From the NCBI GenBank assembly GCA_036768485.1, contig JAVLUZ010000322.1, positions 97,658 to 161,657 on the forward strand: a DNA stretch of 64,000 nt. Direction: 5' to 3'. Made by a program: the position numbers and the translations under genes. This DNA comes from Mermis nigrescens (taxonomy: Eukaryota; Nematoda; Enoplea; Mermithida; Mermithidae). Shown here piece after piece: positions 50,249-61,592 of the stretch; position 1 is the stretch's first letter, and every line of letters starts with the position of its first letter. The notes beneath the pieces are model-generated. The model was not told the DNA's origin. It did no database searches and saw only the letters and a list, made by a program, of their open reading frames with translations.

Positions 50249-51327
50249 CAGTGTTTTTTGTACAAGGTCCATTCGTACATGTACAAAAGATGGTCCCCAA
50301 AAGTGTTTGTACATTTTGTACATGCAAATTTTTGTGCACTATAATATAGTACAGTAGCGATTTTAGTGTGGTAAAATAGGGTTTTCGATCTTTGGTAGTG
50401 TATTTTAGCTAATTTCTGGGTTTCTGACGCCAAAAATTACTAAATATTGTCTCGAAACGGCGTCGAAGCGCCGAAAAATTTGACATTTTTCCATTCTAAA
50501 TGCAAATTCTGCCATTTTAAAGATATGTGGAACAAGCAATGACTCATTCCGTTGCGAAGCGCCAAAAATTTTCGGGAATTTTACACCTTTTCAAAGTTTT
50601 TGTCTTCCCAGAAAATCTTTGTACATTTTGTACGCACAAATTTTTGGGTACTGTAATATAGTACAGTAGCGATTTTAGTGTGGTAAAAACAGAGTTGTTC
50701 GACTTTTGGAATTGTACTTTAGCTAATTTCCGTGTCTCTAAGGGCAGAAATCACTAAGAACTGTTCTTGAAACGGCGCAAAGCGCCGAAAAATTTGACAT
50801 TTTCCCATTCTAAATGCAAATTCTGCCTTTTTAAACATATATATATCACAAAGAATTACTCATTTCGGCGCGATGCGCCGGAAATTTTTTTCGGGATTTT
50901 ACACCTTTTTACAGTCTTTGTCTTCTCAAAAAATCTTTGTACATTTTGTACACAAAATTTTTGGGTACTATAATACAATACAGTAGCGATTTTAGTGTGG
51001 TAAAAACAGAGTTGTTCGACTTGTGGTAGTGTATTTTAGCTAATTTCCGGGTCTCTAAGGGCAAAAATCGGTAAGAATCGTCTTAAAACGGCGCGAAGCG
51101 TCGAAAAACTGACCTTTTCCTCTTGAAATTTAATTTCTGCCATTATAAAGATATATAGAACACACAATTACTCATTTCGGCGAGAAGCGCCGAAAATTTT
51201 AGCAAATTTCAGACCTTTTTTGCAATTTTTTCTCCTCCCAAAAATCTTTGTACATGTACAAAGACGGTCACGAAAAGTCTTTGTACATCGGTAAAAATTT
51301 TGCCGTTTACAAAAAAAAACAAAACTG
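50249..51327. mobile_element. Family B MITE, three-unit form (8-bp TSD)
   Basis: It starts cagtgttttttgtacaaggt and ends tttacaaaaaaaaacaaaactg. Flanks tgtaacat (50241-50248) and ggtaacat (51328-51335) match at 7 of 8. At 1079 bp it is about 315 bp longer than the two-unit copy at 13973. Five or six hairpin variants lie inside, each near the end of an internal unit. Confidence 0.87.
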
Positions 51328-51815
51328 GGTAACATGATCAAAAATCATAAATAAAAAATGAATTATACTGTTCAAATGAAGGTCAATCTAACTTTGAACC
51401 TATCGGCTCATGATAAATAGATTTGCATGATGTACATAGCTCATTAAAACGTTTTTTTCGAAAATCATGTTGTGAAGCTATGATGACTTTACAACTTTGT
51501 TTTTTCCCAGACAATGAAATAAATTAAAGGCTACATCTGCATATTGTCCCTAGTTTAATGCTGCTCTACTAAATCAATTCTTATCATGAAAGTTTCTTCC
51601 AATTTTTCAATACTTCTAGTATAAGTTATTTCGAATCTCGTCGTGTCAAAACTCAGCGTTCGAGCAACACTCTGCCATCATGATTAATACTTTATTTGAA
51701 TAGATGCAAATAAAAATACACAAAATATTTTTGCTCCAAAATCCGCGCTTCTATGTTTATTCTCGAAAACAGTTACCGTCATTAGAAAATAGTAACGCAT
51801 AATACACTGCATGAA

Positions 51816-52271
51816 GGATCTAGTATACAATTTACCCCCAGCGTTTTTTAGCCGATCCATATAAGCTACAGTAACCAAAACTATACAATGAGATGACTAT
51901 AAGCCTATTGTACTAATCTGGCAAAATTGATTAACTTACGGTGTAAATTTACTGCTTTACACTCACAGTTTACAACGTACTAACGGCATATAAAAATTGT
52001 AAACGATTCGGTGGGTTTCAAACAAAGCAGTTTTTTGTAACTCAATCAACGATCCTACATTAAAAAAGTAAGCTTAAAAAAGTAAGTTTAAAGTGAAGTA
52101 AAGTAAGTTTTTTTTAAATTTTCTTTTTAAAGCAGTAAGCTTACACCTTAAGTTAATCAATTCTTGCCAGATTAGTACAATAGGCTTATAGCTATCTCCT
52201 TGTAAAGTTTAATTACTTTAGCTTATATGGATCGGCTAAAAAACGCTGGGGGTAAATTGTATATTAGATCC
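51816..52271. mobile_element. Nearly palindromic MITE, copy 2 (8-bp TSD)
   Basis: It runs from ggatctagtatacaatttac to gtatattagatcc, flanked by tgcatgaa (51808-51815) and cgcatgaa (52272-52279). It is nearly identical to copy 1 at 46744-47195 along its whole length, so both inserted fairly recently. It lies inside the hAT-like element 50005-52760. Confidence 0.88.
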
Positions 52272-52911
52272 CGCATGAATAAGAGAAAATACAAAAAGAT
52301 ATTAGAGTTAAACGGTAATCTCGACGGCCAAGGTCCGCCGGCTCGACGCCATCCACGTAATGTTATAATGTTTAAGCACTGCAGTTGTATGCCATAAACC
52401 ACATCGCTACGTCTAAGTTGAATAAAATTCAGGAAAAAACATTCATCGGTCCGATTTCTTAAACCTCACTCACTCACTGCTATATAAGCCCTCGCGCAAG
52501 CAAATTTCAATGTCTCCAGCCTGCAATTTTTGGGATTAAATTTTTATTTCTCAGTTAACTCAGAAAACAGTTTGACCCGGTTCCTGAATATTCATAATGT
52601 TCGGGTCCAAGTCCGGGTCCGGATCTTAACTTTTGAAAATTTCGGGTCCGGGTCCGGATCTTTACTTTCGAAAATTTCGGGTCCGTTCCGGTCCGGATCC
52701 AGAAAAATCGTCGGATAGTGCCGGATCCGGGTCTGGATACTTGGACCCGGTCCATCCCTAGTGCAGTGTATTAATATTGTCGTTTTTGTGGTTTTTTAAG
52801 ATCGAATTTTGAACAAATTATAGGTATCTTACTTAGACAGACAAGATTTTTGTTAAAGCAGTGTGAATCGGTTGTAAAAGTGGTTTAAACTGAAGTAAGG
52901 GCAACGATGTG

Positions 52912-53132
52912 CATTCGTGTAACGGCTCAAAATTTTGGCTGAGGTCTCCGGCCATTAGGGGGTGAAAGACTTCAATTTTCGGCCACAAATGACAAGAAAA
53001 CAAAGGTGGCCAAAAACGCGAGGTCTTGACAAAAATATGGAGGCGGGGGTCAAGAAATTCCTGACTTTGAGGGATGGGTGACAAACCAACTTTGTATTGG
53101 GGATCCGCCCTCAGCTCCCTGTTACATATATG
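52912..53132 (+). mobile_element. Family D MITE (probable 8-bp TSD)
   Basis: Starts cattcgtgtaacggctc and ends ccctgttacatatatg; flanks acgatgtg (52904-52911) and aagatatg (53133-53140) match at 6 of 8. The body is like 59140-59790. It is 221 bp and non-coding. Confidence 0.7.
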
Positions 53133-53155
53133 AAGATATGTATGCACATATGCAC

Positions 53156-53765
53156 CAGGAGCGTAACCAGGATTTTTTTGGGGGGAGCAAAATTTCTGAA
53201 GTCCTATATCCCGGGAACTATTTGGAGATGCGCGAAAATAATGGCAGTTTTGAGCGTTTCTCGACGAGATCTATGCCATAGTGAAGTTAAAAATTGTAAA
53301 AAATTATCTTCTTGCTTGATTTCAAATCTGTTATCAAAAATCTATCTTTTAATCTATCGATATTACTAATTTCTCAATGTCAAGTTAAAACTTGACTCCA
53401 AAACATTTAGAAATTCTTTTTCTTTGCATTTAATTTTGCGGTTTTTCTAAGAAAACTAACGCAGAAATAATAAATCGGCGTGAAGCGCCGAAAATTCTTG
53501 ACATATTTGCTATTTTTTAAGTCAAATCTGGGCTTCTAAGGTAAGAAAACAAATAGAAAATAAGATAGCGGCGCCAAGCACCGTAAAATTTTGAGTTTAG
53601 AAGCTAAAAAGTGTGCTAAAAACGCATGTTGGCTGTCCTTTTAATTGACTTTGAGAATTTTAAATTTTTTCCTCTGGGGACCCTTGTGAAAAACAAAAAT
53701 ATTTTTCCATTTCGGGGGAGAAGGGGGGGGTTCGGGCTACCCCTGCCTCCGGCTGGTTACGCCTA
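53156..53765. mobile_element. Family J TIR element, diverged long copy
   Basis: The start caggagcgtaaccaggattt and the end ccggctggttacgcctatg are inverted termini of family J. Hairpin variants lie at about 53476-53490 and 53570-53584. Flanks atatgcac and atactgcac suggest an 8-bp TSD with an added base. No coding sequence is present. Confidence 0.62.
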
Positions 53766-53769
53766 TGTA

Positions 53770-54535
53770 TACTGCACATAAGATCAATTCTTTGGTGTAT
53801 CGACGTATTTTTTTCACTCGACCTTCCTTTTTCATTTAATCAAAAAAATTAATATCTATTCGCAGGATCCCAATTTAATTCTTCTCAATTTTTAAACTTT
53901 ACTCAGGTTGAGTAGAAAAATGAAAATTCAGTATTTAAGAGGGGTACCGAAATTTGACCGTCTTCCTGACTCTTCCATTTTTCCTCAATTCGACTTGTGG
54001 GCAAAATATTGCATTTTTAGATCATTTTTGGGTAGTTTTTTGCCGTATTTGAAACAGATAAGCATTTTATCCCCGAATTTTGAGTATTCATTCAAAAACA
54101 AAATTTTGAGGCCTTGGCAATCTTTAATTTACCCGATTCAGTAAAATTTATTTTTTTCGGCTGAACGATTCCCAGATTGTAATTCGTTTTATGCCAAAAT
54201 GGTCGTTTTAAGGTAAATTTTCTTTAAAATTCATTTTTTCTGCAATTTCTAAATTTTTGGGCTTACGTTGTCTGTATCTCGAAGGCTTTAAGATTTTCTT
54301 GATGGTTTACAGTCTAAGTATTTAATTTTAAAATGGTTTAAATTGAATAATTAGCAACTTACTATTGCTTCTAAATAAAACGTTCATTTCGGTCATTTTG
54401 GATGAAGTTTGGTCGGATTAACTTGTTAGAAAGAGCCGTAAGTATATGCTTTATGGAAAAGATGAGAATTAAAAGCCTTTTTTCCGTACCTAGTCTGTTT
54501 AATACGGTTTGCGTTTTCTTTTAAATTTTGTTCGC
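53770..54535. other. No recognised feature
   Basis: AT-rich DNA with a 78-codon frame (53908-54144) of no recognised similarity. Confidence 0.35.
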
Positions 54536-54750
54536 ATGAATTAACCTACGAAATTGGCTCAGAGCTTTGATTCGGTTATGCCACTCGGAAATATTAAAGG
54601 TGGCCCTATAATTCATCGGTATACTGTGGAACATACTTTCCCAAAATCGAAAGTTCAGGGGGGCTGAAATCCAAAAATTTGGGACCACTAAATTAAGTGC
54701 TCTAGCCTTTTGCAGGTCATATATGAAAGATGGCTGAAACATCATATAAC

Positions 54751-54945
54751 CAGGCACGTAGCTGGCCGTCCTATTTTGGGGGGACCAACACAAATTTTTG
54801 GGAATCAACACTAATTTGGGGGGGGCTAAGCCCAAAAAGGCCAAAAATAGCAGAAAATAACGTTCAAAAAGTCCTATTTTTCCGATTTTTATAAATTTTG
54901 GGGGTTCCGAACCCCCCCCCCAATTCCTCCAGAGATACGTGCCTT
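54751..54945. mobile_element. Family A MITE in family E
   Basis: From caggcacgtagctggccg to gagatacgtgcct(t). Flanks catataac (54743-54750) and cgtataat (54946-54953) match at 6 of 8. It is 195 bp and includes a C run at about 54911-54921. Confidence 0.75.
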
Positions 54946-55244
54946 CGTATAATATGTTTTGAAGTGAAAAACTGCATTTTAAAGTACCATTTGTCCAATT
55001 CTGACTAGTTTCGTCACTCTTGTAAGTAAAAAATATACGGATTCGTCGGAAACTTTGACTTTTCACATAATTTTAAATTTAATTTTAGGTATTTTATTGG
55101 TAAACAAAACAGAAATGTACTACTTTGCGCCGAAAATTTTTTAACATCTTTCCTGCTTTTTTACCCAAAAATCACGCGGAAAATGTTTGATAGCTCAAAA
55201 TCGTCTGACAGTGATTCGAGTCTCGGACTCTGACGGGGGCCCTC

Positions 55245-55413
55245 CAGGCACGTAGCTGGCCGTCCTGTTTTGGGGAGACCAACGCCAATTTGAGGGGGGG
55301 GGACTTGGCCCAAAAAACCAAAAATAGCACAAAATAACGTTTAAAAGTCTTATTTTTCCGATTTTTCTGAATTTTTGGGGTACTCCCCATTCCCCTCCAG
55401 AGATACGTGCCTG
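55245..55413. mobile_element. Family A MITE in family E, second insertion
   Basis: From caggcacgtagctggccg to gagatacgtgcctg. The flanks gggccctc and gcccctca suggest a duplicated C-rich target with a slipped base. It lies in the same family E copy as the element at 54751. Confidence 0.75.
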
Positions 55414-55849
55414 GCCCCTCACCCCGCCCCCATATCCCACCTATGGGAGTGTGTGCTGTGGAAGATCACTCCTGCCGTTTAAATTTAAATCCCTTCTATA
55501 GTCACTTTGAACTTTTCCAAGAACCGCAGGGTTAAAGGAAGCAAACTAAATGTAGCCTGGCTGAACAGGTGATACTGATTATTTTAGTTCAGTTTAAACC
55601 TCGTGCTACTCATTGCTATTTAACTTTTTTTATACCATTTTACGATTATTTTTTAATGTTTTTTCACGCCTCATTTTTCTTCCTGTTTTTATATCCACGT
55701 GGTCTGAACTGTCGAATGGGCGGATGATCCCCACCTTCGCGGGGAAATTTAGGAAACGTACGAATTTGACCGGAAAAAACTTTTTGGGCGAATTTGACAC
55801 GACGTACCTAACTTTTTTGAGAAAATGCCGAATTTGACCCTACTTTCAC

Positions 55850-56225
55850 TATAATTCTGGGAGGGGGTACGTCTTTTTTTGGCGTTTCTGACGACGTTTT
55901 ATCTTTCTAGAGCATAAAAACATAAAAATTCACAAAAAAGATAAAAAAAGTAGAACAAATTTGAAAAAATATAGCCAAAACATGAGTATATGGCGCGAAG
56001 TGCCTAAATTACATAGCTAAAAGCTAAAGAAAAAAGCTAATTAGCTAAACAACAAGCTAAAAACGCTTAGAAATGTACTTTTTCTGCGAAGTTTCAGGAA
56101 GTTATAGGAAGCTTTTGAAAAATCGTGATTTCTAGGGTGGTGTGAAATTTTCTTTGGGGGTGAAAACCCCCACCTCAAACCCTTTTCCAACCCCGCTGGC
56201 CGTTTTGTCCATGTCTATCTACATA
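55850..56225 (+). repeat. Family L repeat copy
   Basis: It contains ttctgggagggggtacg, ggcgtttctgacgacg, ctttctagagcataaaa, a degraded hairpin (ggcgcgaagtgcc), tactttttctgcgaagtttcagg and a G/C-rich end, in the same order as 57176-57577. Exact ends were not resolved. Confidence 0.6.
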
Positions 56226-56692
56226 CGCATTACAGACTTTGCAGTCGACTTACGTTGAACTTGCATAATCGAATATGCTCGTGGGTTAGAGTTTTGCTTT
56301 ACAAAAGAGAATTATCTTAAAAACAAGAGGAAATTAGAAAAAATGAATGGAAATCCAGTTTTTTTGCGGAAGTGCTCGAAAATCATTAAAAATTGCAAAA
56401 TGAATGTATTTTTAGGCTATTTTACCGTTTTTACGAATCCTTTAGCTTATTTCAGCTGTCTAAACTATGATAGTCATCAAAATAATTTGTTAACACAGTC
56501 TCTTAAGAATTTATTCATTTCGAATAAAATTCGCTCGCTTTTGAAATGAATTCCTAAAATAGTCAAATATCCCAAAATTAGAGAATTTGATTCAAAATTT
56601 GGTAGTTGAAAATTTGAAATCGAATTTGAAAACTGTCTTATTCTGACCGCTCCTCAGTCACAATTTTTTTTAAACTTACTGATTCGTAGAAT

Positions 56693-57129
56693 CACGGTTT
56701 TTTTTAATTCGGCAAAGATTTTTCCCGATGTATACAAAGACTTTTCAGGACCGTCTTTGAACATGTACAAAGATTTTTGGGAAGACAAAAACTGTGAAAA
56801 GGTGCAAACTTCCCAAAAATTTTCGGCGCATGAAAAATTGTCTGTCCTATTTATCTTCAAAATGGCAGAATTTGCATTTACAATAGAAAAATTTCAAATT
56901 TTCGGCGCTTCGCGCCGTTTTGAGACAATTTTTAGTCATTTTTGGCGTCAGAAAGCCATAAATTAGCTAAATACACTACCAAAGGTTGAAAGATCCCTGT
57001 TTTACCACACTAAATCGCTACTGTACCATATTGATAGTACACAAAAATTTGCATGTACAAATTGTACAAAGACTTTTTGGGACCATCTTTGTACATGTAC
57101 AAACGGACCTTGTACAAAAAAAAACACTG
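56693..57129. mobile_element. Family B MITE, one-unit form (8-bp TSD)
   Basis: Reverse orientation. It ends ggaccttgtacaaaaaaaaacactg, and the other end is cacggttttttttaattcgg. Flanks cgtagaat (56685-56692) and cgtaaaat (57130-57137) match at 7 of 8. It is 437 bp, with an exact hairpin at 56902-56916. Confidence 0.86.
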
Positions 57130-57175
57130 CGTAAAATACATAGGTGCGCAAGATTAAACTTTCAGGGGTGGGAAA

Positions 57176-57577
57176 CATACATGGACAGTATGGGAATTCT
57201 GGGGGGCTGAAAACCTAAAGTGCCTTTTTTTGGGCCCAAAAATGGCCGGTACGCGTTAAAAAACATCGTTTTTGGCGTTTCTGACGATACTCTATCCTTC
57301 TAGAGCATGAAATCATAAAGAATTTTCGAAGGTCGAATAAATTGACCAATATATCGCTTAAAACATGAATGTATGGCGCGAAGCGCCGAAAATCTGGCGA
57401 TTTTGAGCAAATAAATAGCCAAAAACCCTTAATAAGACACTTTTTCTACCAATTTTCAGGTAAGTTTAGGAAACTTTTGGAAAATCGCCAATTCTTGGGG
57501 GAGGTGAAAAATTTTTTGCGGGGGTGAAAAATGATTCTGCGGGGGATGGAACCCCCTAACCCCCAAGATCGTGTATG
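57176..57577 (+). mobile_element. Family L TIR element (perfect 8-bp TSD)
   Basis: It starts catacatggacagtatggg and ends ccccaagatcgtgtatg. Both sides carry gtgggaaa (57168-57175 and 57578-57585). It contains a hairpin (tggcgcgaagcgccg, 57375-57389). This is the only family L copy here whose ends could be fixed exactly. Confidence 0.85.
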
Positions 57578-57599
57578 GTGGGAAACCAAAAATCGCTAC

Positions 57600-57942
57600 A
57601 TATGTAGCTATGTGCTTCGTAAAAACGGCTCTATAGTCCTCTTGAGGTCAGAAAATTAGCAATATAGCCTGTTTGGTCTCAGAAAACTCAGCTATATAGC
57701 CTTTTTGGACTATAAATAGCTAATAATCCATTTTTGGAGTCGAGGAAGTCGCTGTATATCCTTATGAAACTCAGAAAAGACAAATGAATGGCATGTTCTA
57801 CGCTTTGAAAAGACTGTATAGCTATAGTTTTCTGAGCCCAAAAAGGCTGTATAGCTAATTTTCTGAGCTCAAAAAAGGCTAAGCAGCAATGGTTTTCCGG
57901 TCAAAATCGCTGTATAGCTATCTGTTTTTCAAAGCTCAGGGG
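57600..57942. repeat. Irregular repeats of a ctatatagcc / ggctgtatagct motif
   Basis: About ten occurrences of tatagc with the flanking phrase tttttgg and cagaaaa, forward in the first half (ctatatagcctttttgg) and inverted in the second (aaaaggctgtatagctaat). The block is a loose palindrome and possibly the interior of a larger TIR element whose end was overwritten by the family C insertion. Confidence 0.55.
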
Positions 57943-57950
57943 GTCATACC

Positions 57951-58214
57951 CATAGGTGGGCGGCACCGAAATTCTGGGAGGGTGTAATATTTTTCAAAGG
58001 TAAAGAAATGGCCTTGAGAATGGTTGTATGGCGGAAAAACGCCATTTTTCAACGTTTCTCATCGAGCACTATCCCTTGGCATCGAAACAATTGCGAAAAA
58101 AACAAAAAACAATCTCAAAAGAATTGAATTCTGGGGGTATTTGGTTTCGTGGGGGTATTTTGGTTTCATGAGGGGTGCATAATCCCCGCAAACCCCGCAA
58201 CCGCTCCAGATGTG
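57951..58214. mobile_element. Family C MITE (8-bp TSD)
   Basis: It runs from cataggtgggcggcaccg to ccgctccagatgtg. Flanks gtcatacc (57943-57950) and gtaatacc (58215-58222) match at 7 of 8. It has the family block gtttctcatcgagcactatcc. Confidence 0.85.
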
Positions 58215-58625
58215 GTAATACCTCCCTCACCCCATGCTCATGTAAGGTGGGATACTAGTAGTAGTTTCATCATATATTTTGTCTTTTACATCTTCTATTT
58301 CTATGATTTTTCTTTTTTTAAATATATAAGTAAAATCTCTTCTCCTATTCGACCCTTAACGCAGACGGGGTATATCAAAATATGGCTTAACTAGCCTTGC
58401 GTTGCGTAAACGAAAATTTTCTAGGCCAAGCGAAAACTGTCAGATCTTCAGATTACGTCAGATCACTTAAACTCCACATTCAAAAACGAAATCAGTAAGT
58501 GGAATACGATGAAAAATGACGAAATTACTCTAATCATTCGGCGTCTTTCTGCCTCCAGGGCCGAAATGCACAAACAAGTAAGTGATATAGGATTGAACGC
58601 ATGGCCGTTATTTTGGAGAAGCGAC

Positions 58626-58863
58626 ATATATAGGTGGGCGGCACCAAAATTCTAGGGGTGCAAGATGTTTTAAAGTTGAAAAAATGGCCTTAGAAATGGT
58701 GATATGGCGAAAAAACACAATTTTTCAACGTTTCTCATCGAGCACTATCCATCGGCCTCAAAAACTTGCGAAAAAAATTTCAAAAATTGAATTTTGGTGT
58801 GGGGCTATTTTGGTTTCCTGGGGGAGGGGTGCATACCCCAAACCCTTCCAACGCCCAGGTGTG
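58626..58863. mobile_element. Family C MITE (8-bp TSD)
   Basis: Start atatataggtgggcggcacc, end acgcccaggtgtg. Flanks gaagcgac (58618-58625) and gaagctac (58864-58871) match at 7 of 8. It is 238 bp. Confidence 0.8.
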
Positions 58864-59139
58864 GAAGCTACTAAATTTCCTCGGAAGGCGAATTCCCTGG
58901 TGTGAATCATGTGGAAAAATTCTAACGAAAGCTGATAGAGTATAAGACGATTTTTTCGGCCGAGTTAAAAAAATTCTATTGAAAGATTTAAAAAATTGAT
59001 TAAAAAATTCATTAAAATATCTAATGTAAACAATTCCGTATTAATAGTTCTATTTATTGATATTCTGTAATTGTTCTTATTTTTGAGATAAATAAATCTC
59101 TAAGCCAATATGACAGGAAAACCGATGTATTGAATGGAT

Positions 59140-59790
59140 TATGGATCATACGTGTAATGGCTTAAAATTTTGGAGGGTTCCCCAACCATTTGCAAGAGGG
59201 TGAGATGAATGGCTTTAAATTCTTAAACAAAACGGCCAAAAACACGTAAAAATGGCCTGAAACGCACGTTTTTTCCAATGGGGGGGGCTCGAAAATTTTC
59301 TGGCTTTCGGGGGAACGATTGACGTTCAAGCTTTAGTAGAGGAATCTCCGTACATGTAACGGCTCGAAATTTGGAGGGGGGTCCCGGCCATTTTTAGGTG
59401 GAGGGGGTTGAATGACCCCCAATTTTTGACTAAAAACGGCCAAAAACGCCTAAAACGGCCAAAAAACACGATTTTTTCCCAATAATTGCCGGTCAAACAT
59501 CTTCTGGCTTTAGGGGGACGTCCGACTTTGGGTGGGGGATCTTCGCATCATACGTGTAACGGCTCGAAATTTGGGGGTGGATTCTTGGCCATTTTTAGGG
59601 GAGGGGTAAATCACCTCCAATTTTTAGCCAAAAACGACCAAAAAATTCAATTTTTTTCCAAATTGCGGGATGTTAAAAATTTTCTGGCTTCAGAGGGATG
59701 GGGGACGTCCGTCTTTGGGTGGGGGTATCCATCCTCCCATCCCCGTGTTACGTGTATGGGGATCCCCATCCCCTGCTACATGTATGCTAT
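59140..59790 (+). repeat. Three family D copies in tandem array
   Basis: Family D starts occur at about 59149 (catacgtgtaatggct), 59351 (tacatgtaacggctcg) and 59550 (catacgtgtaacggctcg). Each is followed by the G-rich opening, the aaaacggccaaaaa block and the ttctggcttt block. Two ends, ccccgtgttacgtgtatgg and cccctgctacatgtatg, close the array. This looks like tandem amplification or repeated insertion at one site. Confidence 0.7.
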
Positions 59791-59799
59791 GAATTTCCT

Positions 59800-60736
59800 G
59801 CTATTCCAGAACGCTATGCTCTGGCTCAGCAAACTTTTGAGCATTTCTATACAGCATATAGCACTTAGAAATCTTTTGGCATATATACTGATACAATCCC
59901 CTCTGATACACTGTTGTTTTTGCTGGATGAATGAAATAATATGCTTATTGATAAACGAACGTAATCTCACATGACTGAGGGACCCGTTTTCGGTCGAAAT
60001 TTGGGCCAAAAATTTTTAAAAATTGTAAAGCTTGCAAATGAAAGTGAAGATATACAGATTGGGAAGCGTTCTAATCTCAGGGAGATCTTTCCGTTTACTT
60101 TTCGGATCTAAATTTAGAAAAATGCCCAATTTTCGCCTAAAAATAATATAATTTCATAGCGAAGGATCGTTCGGATAAATTGAAGAACTGAGGGGTAAAG
60201 CGAGCTCTGTTAACCTTTCTTTACGAATGGTATATGGGACCGAAATTGGGATGCGAAAATTTTGAATGATCAAAAAAGTCAAAAAACTGATGCTTTGAGC
60301 ATTAAAACTTGGCATCGAAAATTGTCAAAAAAGTACGAATTCCCAAAATATTATTTAATGGATTTAACTGATTCTGCGGAAAAACTGATCAAATGTGGCG
60401 CTTAAGACATATTAGCCGAAATTTTCAATAGCCAGTTTTAGCTAAAATTTTAGGCAAGCGTATAATTTAGGCTTTTTTAAAATTTTTTCTAGATCAAAAG
60501 GCGCTAATTAGCTAAACTCGCCTGAAAATTAGTTTAAATTCGACATAGCTTGAAAAAGCCGTAATTTACTTGAGTCCCTAGTCAATTTCTAGTATTTTTG
60601 CTTGAAAAATTTTAATCTTGCTTAAATTTTCGTTCTTGGTGAAGCCTTATTTTCGGCATTAAAAACAGATTTCATTCATTCTTTAGCGTTAGTATATTGC
60701 TTTTAGATTTAATACAAGCAGTATATGTATGTGTAC
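59800..60736. other. No recognised feature
   Basis: AT-rich sequence with repeated aattag and ctaaa words. No gene or bounded repeat was recognised. Confidence 0.35.
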
Positions 60737-61096
60737 CACGGTAAGATTTTTGGGAAGACTAAAAACTGTAAAAAAGCTGAAATTCCCAAAAATTTCCGGC
60801 GCTTCGCGCCAAAATGAGTAACTGATTGTTCTTTATATCTTTATAATGGCAGAAATTGCATTTAAAAAGGAAAAATGTAATTTTTTGGGCGCTTCGCGCC
60901 ATTTCTAGACAATTTTTAGTAATTTTGTCGTCAAAACCCCAGAAATTAGCTAAAATACACTACCAAAGGTCGAGAAACCCTGTTTTATCACACTGAAAGC
61001 GCTACTGCACCATATTTTAGTACTCCAAAAATTTGCGTGTACAAAATGTACGAAGACTTTTGGGTACTATCTTTGTACATTGTACAAGAAACACTG
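60737..61096. mobile_element. Family B MITE, one-unit form, diverged
   Basis: Reverse orientation. The right end tgtacaagaaacactg is clear; the left end cacggtaagatttttggg is shortened. Flanks atgtgtac and gtttgtgc match at only 5 of 8. Hairpins occur at 60797-60811 and 60891-60905. Confidence 0.68.
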
Positions 61097-61592
61097 GTTT
61101 GTGCATAATATTTGCATTCGTGTAGACTTTGTCGATTTTCTCGCTCGCAATCACATAAAAAATTCATGTTATATGTATTTATTAAAAATGGAAAAGTAAT
61201 CAAAATAGGTGGCCAAAATCATATGGCTCTATCCTATTTTTATGTTGCTATCTATTTGTTTTTACTACATAAATCCGAAAAATCAAAAGTTAGGAGGTTC
61301 TTCATAGAACAGTAGAAATGGAAAAAAAGATTTTAAAAATTTAAAAAATAAATTGAACAAAATATAATAGAAAAATTAGTGCGTCAAAAATTCGACATTA
61401 TTCAGCCAGAAGATCGCTGAAAAAGATAGAACCAATACATTTTACAGAATTTTGCGGGAAATGAAAAATAATTCTATATTGTCTTTCATTCAAAAGCCTT
61501 GAATGATATTGATTTAAATGCGCTAAAGGCAGTAAGATAGCTGATTTAAGTATTTAAACTATTCTATCTGGTAATTCAAATTGGCGTGTAAG

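Larger units (their letters stand above)
50005..52760. mobile_element. 2.76-kb hAT-like element (perfect 8-bp TSD) with two nested MITEs
   Basis: Termini tagggatggaccggatcc and ggacccggtccatccct(a) are inverted. Flanks are gtgcagtg on both sides (49997-50004 and 52761-52768). Both subterminal zones carry irregular repeats of gggtccggatct separated by cttttnaaaatttc. It hosts a three-unit family B copy (50249-51327) and a palindromic MITE (51816-52271). Without them about 1.2 kb remains, with no transposase recognised. Confidence 0.87.
54540..55440 (-). repeat. Family E copy (reverse) carrying two family A insertions
   Basis: Reverse-strand family E sequence is interrupted by family A elements at 54751-54945 and 55245-55413. 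In order, pieces match the E copy at 44633-45066 (gatttttgggacc, cacgctata-type blocks, ctcaaaatcgtctgacagtg). The hairpin position (about 55120-55132) is reduced to ttgcgccgaaaa, one arm only. Confidence 0.68.
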
